DNA from: Antedon mediterranea
Lineage: Eukaryota; Echinodermata; Crinoidea; Comatulida; Antedonidae
Length of the DNA: 64,000 bases
Reading direction: 5' to 3'
Assembly (NCBI RefSeq): GCF_964355755.1
Contig: NC_092679.1
Location: 560,001-624,000 of the forward strand
Shown here: in pieces, positions 23,613-34,672 of the stretch
Position numbering within the stretch: position 1 is the first letter of the stretch
Layout: the number at the start of each line of letters is the position of its first letter
The notes under the pieces: generated by a model
Databases searched by the model: none
What the model was told of the DNA's origin: nothing
What the model saw: only the letters and a program-made list of their open reading frames with translations
Program-made: the position numbers and the translations under genes

Positions 23613-25735
23613 TATATTTGTGGGATGTGAATTAGTGTTTTGTGACGTCATGTCATTTTATCGCAGTTTAGTTAATATAAATTTCAATTTTGCTGAGAAA
23701 GTGTAACGCGTAAACCGTTTGCCTCTTGCAATGTCAACGCATCAATCAATGTCATGGATGCCATCGAAGTAAACATCAAATATAATCCATTTTGATTTGC
23801 ATTAGTATTTTAACTTCATATTTCGGTAAAAAGGGTTTATGTATGTTTTACTAGCTTCGGGGGATCTACAGCAAAGTCACGCGCACGTAAATCTATCACG
23901 TGACTGGTTTGGAGATTGATTGATTATCATTCGCATGCAAGTTCACTTTTAGTATCTGGGATGGCACATACGTGATGATGATCACGTGATAGTATACTGT
24001 CAGACATACAAAAATGTGCCTTTAGTATTTTAAACGCGAATACATTCGCACCTATGACGCTTTACGTTCAGAAGATAGATTGTTACCACTTTAACATTGG
24101 ACACGGAGAGGAGGCTGACAAGGCGTTTCAATACTTTCTTTTCCTTCCCTACAATTTAAACGAGAGTTTGTAAAACAACATTAGGCCTAAATTATATATA
24201 GTACGGATTATCATTATTACACGTGGTGTTTAACGAATATAGTCCTTAATGTATAATGCTGTGAGCTGTTTAGAGCGCTTTATAAATGCTGTTTTTATTA
24301 TTACTGTATTAACGCGTAAAACTCGTTTGAACGCGTTTAAACGAGTAACGCGTTACGGATATTCATGTATAAAATTTCTCCTTAATAACAAAACAAAGCT
24401 GTAATTAAGGTCATGTGTTAAGGTCCAATGAACGCTCAATAGCATCAACAAGTGTTAATGAAATTTAATAGTTTTTCCAAGATAGATTTGGAATGATAAT
24501 ACTAAAACAAACATCATTTTGTTAATAATAACGACGTTACAATGACGGCGATATTGAATCTGCAGCGTTCCATTCTACCCCATTGTACGTGTATAATGTA
24601 CTATTTGAATAGGAACCTATACAACTATATATAAACACTACACAGACTAAGTAATTAATTCACGTTTTAATATATTACTACTCGACTCAATAAACACACA
24701 TCAATAATGTTCTGCCCCCCGCGGGAGTTTATATCTTATGAATGCAGTACTACAGTATACAGCTATAGAAATCATTGCGTTGTAATCAACGCATTGTAAT
24801 ACACGACCGCAGGTAACATGTACTCATTATGGACACAAACTTTATAGAAGGTTTGGCCTTGACCGGTTGGTCAAAACTTTTAGCCAATCAGAGGATTTCT
24901 CTGGTAAGGATAGTCGACGGAACGATGACTAATATAGTTTTTGATTATATTTTTATTATTAATAATTATTTCTTCAAATAATAATTTATATATATTAGCA
25001 AATTTTATATAATTCTACTAAATTGCAAAGGATTATATATACAGTAAGTAGTAAATCGATACAACTTCTTTCCGCTATAAAAAAAAATATTAAAGAAATC
25101 GCTCGAGGAATAAATATATTACGTGCCAGGAAATTATTAGCGTCAGTTGAAACATGGCAATACTCTATTATAAGTAAGAATTGAATCTGCTATGTTAAAA
25201 CAACGTAAGATACAGAAGCAAACGAGGAATCGTTAAAAATGAATAAAGAATCAAATTCAACTAGCTGCAATTTGTGTTTGCTACAGAGCACTGTTATGTA
25301 CATTTAGTACAACATATGAGATGTGAATCCATTATCAGCATGGTATTAGCCACACCGACGACCTGAATAGCAGATTCGATCATGCAATGTACGCACCAAC
25401 ATTATATTAATGAATTATATGTTTTTCATCAGCTGCAGGCACGCCAAAACAAAACTATTGGTAAACATTGCAAAATATACCCACAGAATTATTGCATTAC
25501 AATGATTGATTCTAATTGGAGGTAAAAACTGCGAAAATCTGGTTTGCATGAGGGCTTGAGTTATACATATTCACCACCTTAAAGTCATATTCAAATCTCG
25601 TTACGGTTCGCACTGCTTTGCAATAAAGAACATACCTTAAACTCTCAAGTCGTAACCATAAGTCATATACATTCAAGTCTATGCTTAGAGCCTTTTAGCC
25701 CAAGTGCAGTGGCAACATATTTAAGAACGCATTCT
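23613..25735. other. No gene seen; possible LINE tail near 24255-24295
   Basis: GAGCTGTTTAGAGCGCTTTATAAATGCTGTTTTTATTATTAC near 24260 resembles the 3' ends of animal non-LTR elements, but no coding part remains. GCGTTTAAACGAGTAACGCG near 24330 is a short CpG-rich imperfect palindrome. The remainder is AT-rich. Confidence 0.35.
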
Positions 25736-26275
25736 CGTCGCGTGTCTCAACTCTGCCATGGTTTACCACATTCTAAGCATAGCTTTAAGTCCTTACCATA
25801 AGCACATAACCAGATTTCAGAACACATTCTCGTCGTGTGTCTCAACTCTGCCATGGTTTACCAAATTCTAAGCATAGCTTTAAGCCCTTACCCTAAGCAC
25901 ATAACCAGATTTCAGAACACATTCTCGTCGCGTGTCTCAACTCTGCCATGGTTTACCACATTCTAAGCATAGCTTTAAGCCCTTACCCTAAGCACATAAC
26001 CAGATTTCAGAAACACATTCTCGTCGTGTGTCTTAACTCTGCCATGGTTGACCACATTCTAAGCATAGGTTTAAGTCCTTACCCTAAGCACATAACCAGA
26101 TTTCAGAACACAATCTCGTCGTGTCTCAACCCTGTCATGGTTTTGCACAAGTCGTTAGCCTAAGCAAATAAAATATTCAAGAACACACTCTCGCCATGTC
26201 TCAACTCTGCCACGGTTTTGCACAAGGCGTTAGCCTAAGCACACAACATATTTAACACCACACCCTAGTCGTATA
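25736..26275. repeat. Satellite-like tandem repeat, 95 bp unit
   Basis: CGTCG plus CGTGTCTCAACTCTGCCATGG recurs at 25736, 25831, 25926 and 26022 (spacings 95, 95, 96), each followed by TTTACCACATTCTAAGCATAGC and AAGCACATAACCAGATTTCAG. After 26117 two shorter, diverged units of roughly 78 bp follow (GGTTTTGCACAAGTCGTTAGCC). The 5' border is diffuse. Confidence 0.9.
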
Positions 26276-26603
26276 TTCAAACATAGGTTATCAATTCTGC
26301 CTCAAAACATTATTAATATAAACCGCGTGAAAGGCACATGAAATAATAAAGGTCTGTTTACACGGTTAAATTTGCTTGGTTGCAATGAAATTGATTGCAT
26401 TTTACATTTATTAGGCTTATTCAAACATAGTGTAGAGAATGCTCTGATCAATTTCAATAAAACGCTTCTTCTGAACTGAGTATCCATTAATGAAACTGAC
26501 ATTCTAAAGGCCGTTAGGACACGAATGCCTTAATATAGTAAAAATAATGTAATTACTGTATGGTATACTGAGTATCTATTCCCTCATATAAAGTCTTTCC
26601 ATT

Positions 26604-26660
26604 GTACGATGATGTATAGAAACATATACTATGATGATGTATAGAAACATATACTATGAC
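26604..26660. repeat. Direct duplication of 25 bp
   Basis: ATGATGTATAGAAACATATACTATG occurs twice in tandem, immediately before the Penelope-like fragment. It may be a partial copy of the element's start. Confidence 0.7.
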
Positions 26661-26860
26661 GTTATCCAAATTCCTTCACTTGCACTGATGAAGGGCTAGT
26701 TTTGCCCGAAAGCTCTGCTAACTTTTCTGGCTGTTTTACTTTATCGTTTTGATTTAGCTTTTTCACTTTTTTGTTGTATCTCCATTGAGATCCAGCCACT
26801 GATACCCACAGCATTGTCATTTTTTCAGTAATTTGCCTTTGGATTTATATATATATCAAA
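26650..26860 (+). mobile_element. Penelope-like element fragment, copy 1
   Basis: This stretch is repeated in inverted orientation at 34983-35222 with high similarity, from TACTATGACGTTAT through CACTGATGAAGGGCTAG, GCCCGAAAGCTCTGC, GAGATCCAGCCACTGAT and ATTTGCCTTTGGATTTATATATA. Penelope-like retroelements of animals are known to carry hammerhead ribozyme motifs, and this fragment has such a core at 26680-26719. No reverse transcriptase or GIY-YIG frame is present, so the class assignment rests on the ribozyme-like core and is tentative. Confidence 0.5.
26680..26719 (+). ncRNA. Hammerhead-like ribozyme core, minimal form
   Basis: CTGATGA (26685-26691) is followed by a GGGC/GCCC stem II (26693-26696 with 26704-26707) and GAAA (26708-26711). 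After a 2-base loop come TC and TGC (26714-26718). TTGCA at 26680-26684 can pair with TGC by three base pairs as a short stem I. An alternative folding gives stem III AGC/GCT but then no stem I. Core bases match the hammerhead consensus; activity is doubtful with such short stems. Confidence 0.5.
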
Positions 26861-27384
26861 CAAGTGGAGTTCTTAAAATAAAAACAGTTGAAAAAAACAA
26901 TGACAGTGTCGGGAGTATTTTTGGAAGCCATTTTTTTTTCGAGGCTTTGTATGTTCCGACGACAAAATCGTTTCATAAATATTAAAATATTGGAAACATT
27001 TTTCAAATAGTATAAAATGGTATTTCTTCTCTATTGACTAAACCAGCATTTGCTGTAAATGTAAAACACATGACACCGCACCACGTGACCAAGATCATAT
27101 CTGCAAACTTGTCGCGCGCAAAGCCGCGTATAATGTAATATCAGTTTTAACTTCCGTTCACATGATGCTTTTGGGTCCTTATATTGCACCCCTGGTTGAC
27201 ATAAACAAACAAATGTGAATTCAAAATTCGACAACCGTGCACATTTGATTACATCAATGAGTAACGTAGAGATTACGAGCGTTTAGTCACTTCTCTATTA
27301 TAGCATAAATATGGCTGATGGGGTTATGTGTGAGGTTGATGGTACGATAGAGAGGGATACAGTTTTGAGAACTGATTTACTTAC

Positions 27385-27462
27385 CGAATGTGGCGAGTAG
27401 CAGCACGGGTGAAGGCCGCAGCGGCGCACCTACAGCCACAACTAGCAAGCGGACATAAACCC
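27385..27462 (-). other. Candidate internal exon with strong splice borders
   Basis: On the minus strand the acceptor ATTTTGTTCTTGTAG ends at 27463, and the donor CATTCG then GTAAGTAAAT begins at 27384. The 78 bases between are 62% G+C by count, in AT-rich surroundings. Two frames are open: one reads VYVRLLVVAVGAPLRPSPV, the other GLCPLASCGCRCAAAAF. The third has ATG followed four codons later by TAG. I recognise neither peptide. Splicing to the exon at 10291-10428 would meet a stop in every frame, so if both belong to one transcript this is also 5' UTR, probably of the receptor gene. It could also be a coding exon of an unseen gene. Confidence 0.45.
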
Positions 27463-27764
27463 CTACAAGAACAAAATGGTAAAATAATATTATGATCATA
27501 TTCGTTATATATAATGCGTTACGACGATTACTTCGGTGTGTGTGTCTCAACACACCTTAATTTTACAATAAATACATAGACATACTAGTGAATTTGTCTG
27601 TTGTATGAATTCAGCCTTATTTTTCCCAACGTGTTAAGGCAGAATAATGCATGAATATAATAAGATTACCTTAACATTTTCTTAATATACTATAAAATAA
27701 TAGACCAACGCCATCGATGGATTTCAAATTCTCTATAAGGTATTAATTATGCCATAACTACATA

Positions 27765-27935
27765 CTAATCCATCGCTTGTGATTGGACAATTACTTACGT
27801 CACGTTCACGTCTCGCGTATCCAACACAACGACGATGTGGGCGTAACGTAAGTGATTTGACCAATCACAGATGATTGTTCGCGGATTCATCTCATCGTGA
27901 TTGGTCAATAATTGCGTGAACGTTGAATCAAGCGT
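27765..27935. mobile_element. MITE-1-related copy, rearranged
   Basis: TCCATCGCTTGTGATTGGACAATTACTTACG, GGGCGTAACGTAAGTGATTTGACCAATCACAG and TCGTGATTGGTCAATAATTGCGTG are three arm fragments in alternating orientation. The terminal AAGCTTGG motifs are lost. Confidence 0.55.
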
Positions 27936-28730
27936 TTACAAGTCGGAGAAAAAATGATGCGTCCGTCCACGCACGCACGCATGGGTTTCCTTTGAATTAA
28001 ATAAGTCAATAACACGCACGACACAAAAAGCATGAAATGCTTTCACTAGGAAGAACTAGCATTGTAGCGAATAATAAATATTTAAATTACATAGATACGT
28101 GCTGCATCTTTACTTGACATTTACATGGAAATAATGTATTTTACTGTCACTTACGTTTACTTATTTGGTCGAAAAATTAACGTTCAAGAAAAACTAATGA
28201 ATGATCACTGCGCGTCATGACGTCACATTCTAGATTTGTTCATTCCTGTCTTGACTGAAACGGAAGAAACTAGGATGTGTCGAACGATACAAGTTATCTA
28301 ATTGAAATAGTTTTAATAGAGATTAGTTTCAAAGTCTTTATACTGTTTTGTGTATACCTGAAGTTCATTATAACACTATTATTTTTATATACTGAATTTT
28401 GGTATTACAATTACGTTTTACGATGTTTTATATGTTTTAAATCTAGGTGTGAGATTTCCAATTCACAAGGAAGCTAGATTGATCAGCGTAACAATTTTAC
28501 TTGGATACGTGTCTAACTTGATTGAAACTCTCTCAGAGCGTCAGTGACAAATTTGACATGGAAATGGCATGACTTTTACGCGTCCGTCTAACTTTATTGA
28601 AATTTTAGCGACAGTGACAATTTGACATGAAAAATGACTTGACATATAAAAACTTGATTTTTACGCGCGTTTCTAACTTGTTTGAAACTCTCTCAGAGTG
28701 TCACCGATTGTATGCATGTTTTAGTAAGTT
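27936..28730. other. No gene seen; two related blocks at 28500-28700
   Basis: TCTAACTTGATTGAAACTCTCTCAGAG (28511), TCTAACTTTATTGAAATTTTAGCG (28586) and TCTAACTTGTTTGAAACTCTCTCAGAG (28672) with shared GTGACAATTTGACATG form a degenerate tandem repeat of roughly 75 to 85 bp. No coding signal is present. Confidence 0.5.
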
Positions 28731-29480
28731 TGATGCATGGATGCTTGGTATGGTGCGTGGCAGACGCTTGGTGCATGGCAGTCGCTTGGTGCGGTGTGGC
28801 GGACGCTTTGAAGTATACGCTTAGCGTTTTATGCTGCATGGCAGTAAGCATGTTGCATGGTAGTACGATTGGTGCATCATGGCAGACGTTTGGTGCATGG
28901 GTAGTACGCGTGGTGCATGGTAGTACGCGTGGTGCATGACAATATGCGTGGTGCATGGCAGTACGCGTGGTGCAAGGCAGTACGCTTGGTGCATGGCAGT
29001 ACGCGTGGTGCATGGTAGTATGCTTGGTGCATGGCAGTACGCGTGGTGCATGGTAGTATGCTTGGTGCATGGCAGTACGCGTGGTGCATGGTAGTATGCT
29101 TGGTGCATGGCAGTACGCGTGGTGCATGGTAGTATGCTTGGTGCATGGCAGTACGCGTGGTGCATGGTAGTATGCTTGGTGCATGGCAGTACGCGTGGTG
29201 CATGGTAGTATGCTTGGTGCATGGCAGTACGCGTGGTGCATGGTAGTATGCTTGGTGCATGGCAGTACGCGTGGTGCATGGTATTATACTTGGTGCATGA
29301 CAGTACGCTTGGCCCATGGCAGTACGCTTGGCGCATGACAGTACGACGCGTCATATGTCGTCACGCGCTGTTTATAGCCGATGCATGCTGCTACGCCTGT
29401 CGCGTGGTACGCATGTCGTGTTGTACGCCTGTCGCGTGGTACGCCTGTCGTGTGGTACGCCTGTAGCTGCTGTGTGACGT
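28731..29480. repeat. Minisatellite, 19 bp unit arranged as a 38 bp dimer
   Basis: Between about 28980 and 29280 two 19 bp variants alternate strictly: GTGCATGGCAGTACGCGTG and GTGCATGGTAGTATGCTTG. Outside that core the variants mix and decay into TACGCCTGTCGCGTGG towards 29470. The minus strand is open in all three frames simply because the unit lacks stops; these frames (MHHAYCHAPS and similar) are rejected as genes. Confidence 0.92.
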
Positions 29481-30896
29481 GAACATCAAATAAAGTCACT
29501 GGCCGGAAGTGCTACTCATTATCAATGGCTGACCGGCTTTACACGTCCACTTGATTCTAATCAAGTACAGCAATTAACAAACAAGTGTTTCCAAACATTT
29601 ACGGTATTTCAACATTTATACGAAAATTATCGATAAGGTTATTAAGTGTGATGATAAATATTGTAGATAAATGTAATAAGAACTGTCGCGTATAAGTAAT
29701 GTCCACTGCCATGGTGAATTACATTTTATATAAATTTAATATACTGTAGTAAATACAAGTGTCTCGATCGGCCAGATATTTTTCTCATATTTAAAACACA
29801 AAACTCTCCGAACGCTGGGTGGTGGAAAACAGTGTGGGTACCTTCTGAACTACTATATAACAAATATCTCTACAGCATATCGGTATCGGTACCGTACCCG
29901 ATAACGTATTATTAGAACGTTTATGTATACACTTGAGAGAAACTGGAAAAAATGGAATAGGATAAAATCAAATATGATTCATTGTGTTCATGTTATAATA
30001 ATATATACCGGTACATCTTTCCAAGATGGTTTTAACTTCTCCTATCCTACAGTTATGACGTCAGAATTTAGCCGAAACTATGTCGCATTAATAACTCGCC
30101 GTTGATCGATACTTGTACGGCAGAACATTCAATTAACACTTTGTCAGCAGTCACAAGAATACTGTTTGATGACGTAACAGCAATTGTATCTTCAACAAAT
30201 ATTATTTTTTAAACGTAAGACCTTTTAAAACTTGGTATTTAATATTAAATTAGACTTTTTGCATTGTTTTTTTATTACATACAGTTTACATTAGGCCTAT
30301 TTTCAATCAATCAATGTTCCAATTTTATAGCGCCATTCTAACGATCATTGCGCTATAACATATGTAAATGCAAATTAGGATAAACTAACGACCAATCACA
30401 AAGCTTAAGCACAAAACATTTAAGAATCGAATAGGATTACAAATGATAGGCTCAAACTATATTAGACACTTGAGAAATGTAATTTGAACTTAAATAGTTA
30501 AGTATGCCGTTTATGAAAACAACAATGAAGAAACAAAATCCACCCAATTAATATTTCGACACATTATTTGGTTATCGTGTAATTGTAGTATGAATTTCTG
30601 TATTGTACTATTGTTTAGTTTTACGATACGTCAGAGTGTAATTTCATAGACACGCGCTGTTCTATATTTAATATCCATCTTTATACAAGCATTGTTACAC
30701 TATTAATGTTTGGTTACCATGGTAAATCAATAAATTTATTATTACATGATCGCATTTATAAACAAGAGACTAAATCAAACACAATTAAAAGGGGGTCAAT
30801 TGTCTAACGTTCTGTTAAAGACAAGATTTGTTGAATCACAGATTATTGGAGCGCAGCTTTGAATTGGCACTAAAACTGTTTCTATATTAAAACAGT
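29481..30896. other. No gene seen; LINE-like 3' end at 30302-30356 on the minus strand
   Basis: Minus strand 30356-30302 reads AATGGCGCTATAAAATTGGAACATTGATTGATTG, closely resembling the LINE end at 52735-52784 (AATGGCGCTATATAAATC...GATTGATTGATT). No coding part remains. The rest shows nothing recognisable. Confidence 0.5.
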
Positions 30897-31052
30897 AAGC
30901 GTGGTTCCCATGCACTATAGATGCAACGCAAAGACGTACGCGCAACGCAAGCGAGTTGACCAATGACAAGCCGCTGTTCGAATAATCCATTGATTGCGAT
31001 TGGTTAAATCACTTACGTTGCATTGCATCGCTATAGTTTCAGGTGCATTAAG
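30897..31052. mobile_element. MITE-1 copy
   Basis: The left end TAAGCGTGGTTCCCATGCACTATAG is of the AAGCG-TGG subtype. The interior has GCAACGCAAGCGAGTTGACCAATGACAAG and a complementary right arm GCGATTGGTTAAATCACTTACGTTGC. The right terminus is decayed. Confidence 0.7.
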
Positions 31053-31328
31053 ACGCTCTAAAAATAAAAACATATTTTGCTCAAACGAAAACCAAACAAT
31101 AATTTAGTAACAAAACATTATTAGAAGCGGATTTATTTTTTATCAGTTTTACGATTAATGATATAATGCTGCAAAGATTAAAGTTATTTACATAAAACGG
31201 ATTGTAATGATCTGATTTTTCGTTAATTTATTTGCACACATCAGAAGATATAAGATGATGCGAGTAGGAATCGAGAATAATATCTTAAAATGACATAATA
31301 CTTAGCCATCATACAAAGCATATGAACG

Positions 31329-31470
31329 TTTGGTAACATTACAGTTGCCAACCTATTTAGTGGACACCCAATCACAAGAAAACAGTGTAGATAGTTCTTG
31401 TTTACGATTGGTCCATTGCCATGCCCTATGTTACGTGTACAGTATGCGTCCTAGTGGGAATCAAGCTTTA
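31329..31470. mobile_element. MITE-1 copy, diverged left arm
   Basis: CACCCAATCACAAG and GATTGGTCCATTGCC mark the inner arms, and the right end GCGTCCTAGTGGGAATCAAGCTTTA is nearly canonical with TA at the border. Confidence 0.6.
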
Positions 31471-31481
31471 GGAGCAGGCTG

Positions 31482-31516
31482 CAAGTATACATACATACAT
31501 ACATACATACATACAA
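31482..31516. repeat. (TACA)n microsatellite
   Basis: About eight TACA units lie next to the right end of a MITE-1 copy. Confidence 0.95.
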
Positions 31517-33794
31517 ATATACAAATGTTTAATTGAACCAACATTGAGGTCGAATTGGCAGATAGGTCAGCATCTTTTATGTACATGAACCCGTTACAAA
31601 ACACATAACACACAATTTCATAACAATTTCAGTGTACAATATATAGGTTTGCCATTGACTAATAAATGTGAACACAAAATGAAATTATTGTTTATTGAAG
31701 TTATGCAAGAGAACTGAAAATACAGCAATTGTGATTGACAAATATTACTATAAAGCGGGGTAAAATATTCAATAATGTATTGAATATTATACACCATACT
31801 ACTGGATAAATTACAGAATACGAACATCGCATACAGTTTACGGCAAGGATATGCACGTATATTGTGTACTATCGATTTTTATTAATTAAATATTTTGTAG
31901 AATTGACTGAAAGATTTTGGTATCCATTTCTTTATTTCAAATTAGATTGGATTTAATGATGAGATCTTTCCGTTGTTAATGAAGAATATCGTATAATAAT
32001 TTCCGACATAAACCAATTCGGGGTAGCGTGTACTGAGCTAGCTGGTGTATTGTAGTGTAGTGACCAGCACCTAAAGTATGTCGTGTTTCTCATTACGCAT
32101 GTAATTACAATTATATATATTTAATAAGTAATCATTGCAGTAGTTCATCTGTTCAACTAGGCCGCAACATCAAAGAATAAATTAGTAGTGAGATATTTAA
32201 TGTTTCCCAAAACATGAACAAAAAAAGTTATTAATTTTCGGCGTTTCGATGATGTTTATCTGTTCCAAGCATTATACGTATGAAACGCTATGTGTGCCAA
32301 AAATATTTATCTTTTTAACAATATTAAGTGAATCGCCGTCTTATAGTCGGATAGATATCACCGTAGTACATTAGGATGTCCTTATACAGTGATTCCCAGT
32401 CACTGTAATCAATTACATCACTGGTAGTCATAATACAAACGGTCTATCAAACAGTTTTGTATGTATGCATACCGCACGTCACTGAAAATGCGTTTCATAG
32501 GATTATAATATTACGTTAATTTCTAGTTCATTATGCGTGTGTGCTATTTACATACATTGACTTGACAAACTCCGCTCGGCTTGCTTTTAACATCATTTTT
32601 ATGGCTTATTTTATACTCTGACTTATACGTTACAATCCATTGAATAAGAAGTTACTCCCGAATAATCAATTTTAGATGTTTTTAAATAAAACGCACGCGA
32701 TGTAAATATAAATTCAGATTGTTGTGATATGGAGAACAACGCCAACGGCATTATTATTTATTCTACTGCGTAGAACCAGACCACTAACTATCTTTTAATG
32801 TAAAAATTACAACTGTTAATATGTATTGCAAGCTGCTGTCACTTTATTTCTTCTCTTTTCTTTGCTACTTATTGTTAATTTTTTTATTACTAAATTTGGA
32901 CAGCAATGTCTGATAGGCTAGCAACATAACGAAGAAATGAAGCGCGTATATTAGTGATCCATAAAATGATACATGGACGCGCTAGCGCTACCGTTGACAA
33001 GGCGATAGTTGATCACGTGTTATTAAATTATTAAATGTCAATTGTATCATTTATAACTAATTATCTAGCATTTATATTTAAAACAACATTACAATACATT
33101 TAAAAGTCATTCATTCTGAAACATGTTCAAACATTCGACTGAATGCAAGTTTAATTGATTATGTGTTACTCATTTGTTCACAACAGCATCATAAAATAAA
33201 TCAATCCTACACAACTTAAAAAAATGTTTTTAAAACATTAAATTCTATTCTATTTCATAACTCAATTATTCTGTTTAATCTACTAAAAAATCTTAAACCG
33301 CGCCAGCATACTCTACGTGCCTATCGAATAAAGTTATTCTGCGCATGTCATGCTGAGTATGCGCGCACAATTGCCTATGTTACTCGATACGCGCGACGCG
33401 GTGATGTTTCGTGAAAACGAAAATTTGAAATTGGGAGAATGAGATGGATATTAAAATTGGCTAATCATACCATCCACCGTATAATTATTTAAATCACATA
33501 AAACATTGTATGACCTATATGACCGTTAGTTCACACTACTCGAATAATAACGGCATAGATGATGTTATGTTTTTGCTTACGATACATATATAATGCCACA
33601 TCACAATCATATGACAAGTTGACATTGATGTGATGTAGGATGTAATCCCATAATGCATTGCTGCAAATCTCTCGCAAATCTCGATAATGCTAACTGTAAC
33701 ACTTTCAAAGATAACGCATAACAAACAGAAAATGGCAACTGAAATATGAAAGTGGGCCTATTATACGGATAGGAATGACCGTAAGTTTGGTTCC
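31517..33794. other. No gene seen apart from the dispersed repeat at 32267-32328
   Basis: AT-rich intron-like DNA. 32267-32328 is the inverted partner of 2966-3028. A CpG-containing patch at 33297-33400 (GCGCGACGCGGTGATG) has no further promoter features. Minus-strand open frames at 33536-33918 overlap MITE sequence at their start and are not convincing. Confidence 0.4.
32267..32328 (-). repeat. Dispersed repeat, partner of 2966-3028
   Basis: On the minus strand it reads TTAAAAAGATAAATATTTTTGGCACACATAGCGTTTCATACGTATAA, close to the plus-strand copy at 2966-3028. Similarity fades on both sides, with GACGG...CTTAATATT shared a little further upstream. Confidence 0.55.
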
Positions 33795-34142
33795 AATTAT
33801 GATTGGTTCCCACTAGCGACGCAACACAAGAACGTAACGCAACGTAAAGCGTGGTTCCCACTAGCGACGCAACGCAAGGACGTAACGCAACGCAAGTGAA
33901 TTGACCAATCACAAGCAATGGCTTATTCGCTTGTGATTGCTAACTGTCTATAACTTCGCTTGTCATTGGTTAAAACGCTTGCGTTGCGTTTACGTCCTTG
34001 CGTTACGTTCAAGTGGGAACCAAGCTTTAGTGAGTTGACCAACCACAAGCGATTAGATGGATTATTCGAACAGTGGCTTGTCATTGGTTAACTCGCTTGC
34101 GTTGCCCGTACGTACTTGCGTTGGTGGGAACCACGCTTTAGG
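33795..34142. mobile_element. Composite MITE-1 cluster (nested and half copies)
   Basis: A partial left end (33803-33837) is followed by a subtype A left arm, AAGCGTGGTTCCCACTAGCGACGC, from 33838. It switches at about 33940 to a subtype B right arm beginning CTAACTGTCTATAACTTCGC and ending AAGTGGGAACCAAGCTTTA at 34029. A further half element ends GTGGGAACCACGCTTTA at 34140. The A-to-B switch point is the same as one in the cluster at 47262-47618. Confidence 0.75.
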
Positions 34143-34290
34143 CCTAGGACGTACCACCCAATTTACTGTATCGAGAATCACAATTAGAGACAGTTGTCCT
34201 TGGTTAAAACTTACGTTTCGCGTACACACGCACGTCCTGCACTGGTTCCAGCTCCGGCCCGGTTCCGGAAAATAAAATCGCGTCTCAATG
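34143..34290. mobile_element. Degenerate MITE-1 right half
   Basis: CTTGGTTAAAACTTACGTTTCGCGTACACACGCACGTCCTGCACTGGTTCCA follows the order of a MITE-1 right arm with many changes. The patch is GC-richer than its surroundings. The minus-strand open frame here is a by-product. Confidence 0.4.
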
Positions 34291-34672
34291 TTGTTTTCGC
34301 GACGTGACCCACGGCTCGCGTGGCCCGTATCGTGAAATTGAAAAATATGAACATTCATTAATTATATCTTGCTATGACCTCGTACACAAACTATGAAATT
34401 AAATAAGAGATTGTGATGACGCGGTTAGGTTTCATTATTGAGGTTTCATTTCTATCGAATTCGTTACATATTGCGTTATAGTGTTACATATTGCGTTACA
34501 TATTTCGTTACAAAGCAACATCTTTATCTATATATTACATTACGTGGTAACGAATATCGTATCACATGATTTATATAATAGTACTTATTATTGATAACCG
34601 AGTAACCCTAGAAATGATTGCATAGGCCTCCATTTTATCGAGATAAACGTAATAATGTATTACTATGAGTGT

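Noticed and set aside
28693-29354. Open frames with MHHAYCHAPS-like repeats
   Set aside because: All three minus frames are open through the 19 bp array, which is not expected of a real gene.
34062-34358. 98-codon minus-strand frame
   Set aside because: It runs through MITE-1 arms at 34062-34290 and has no family resemblance.
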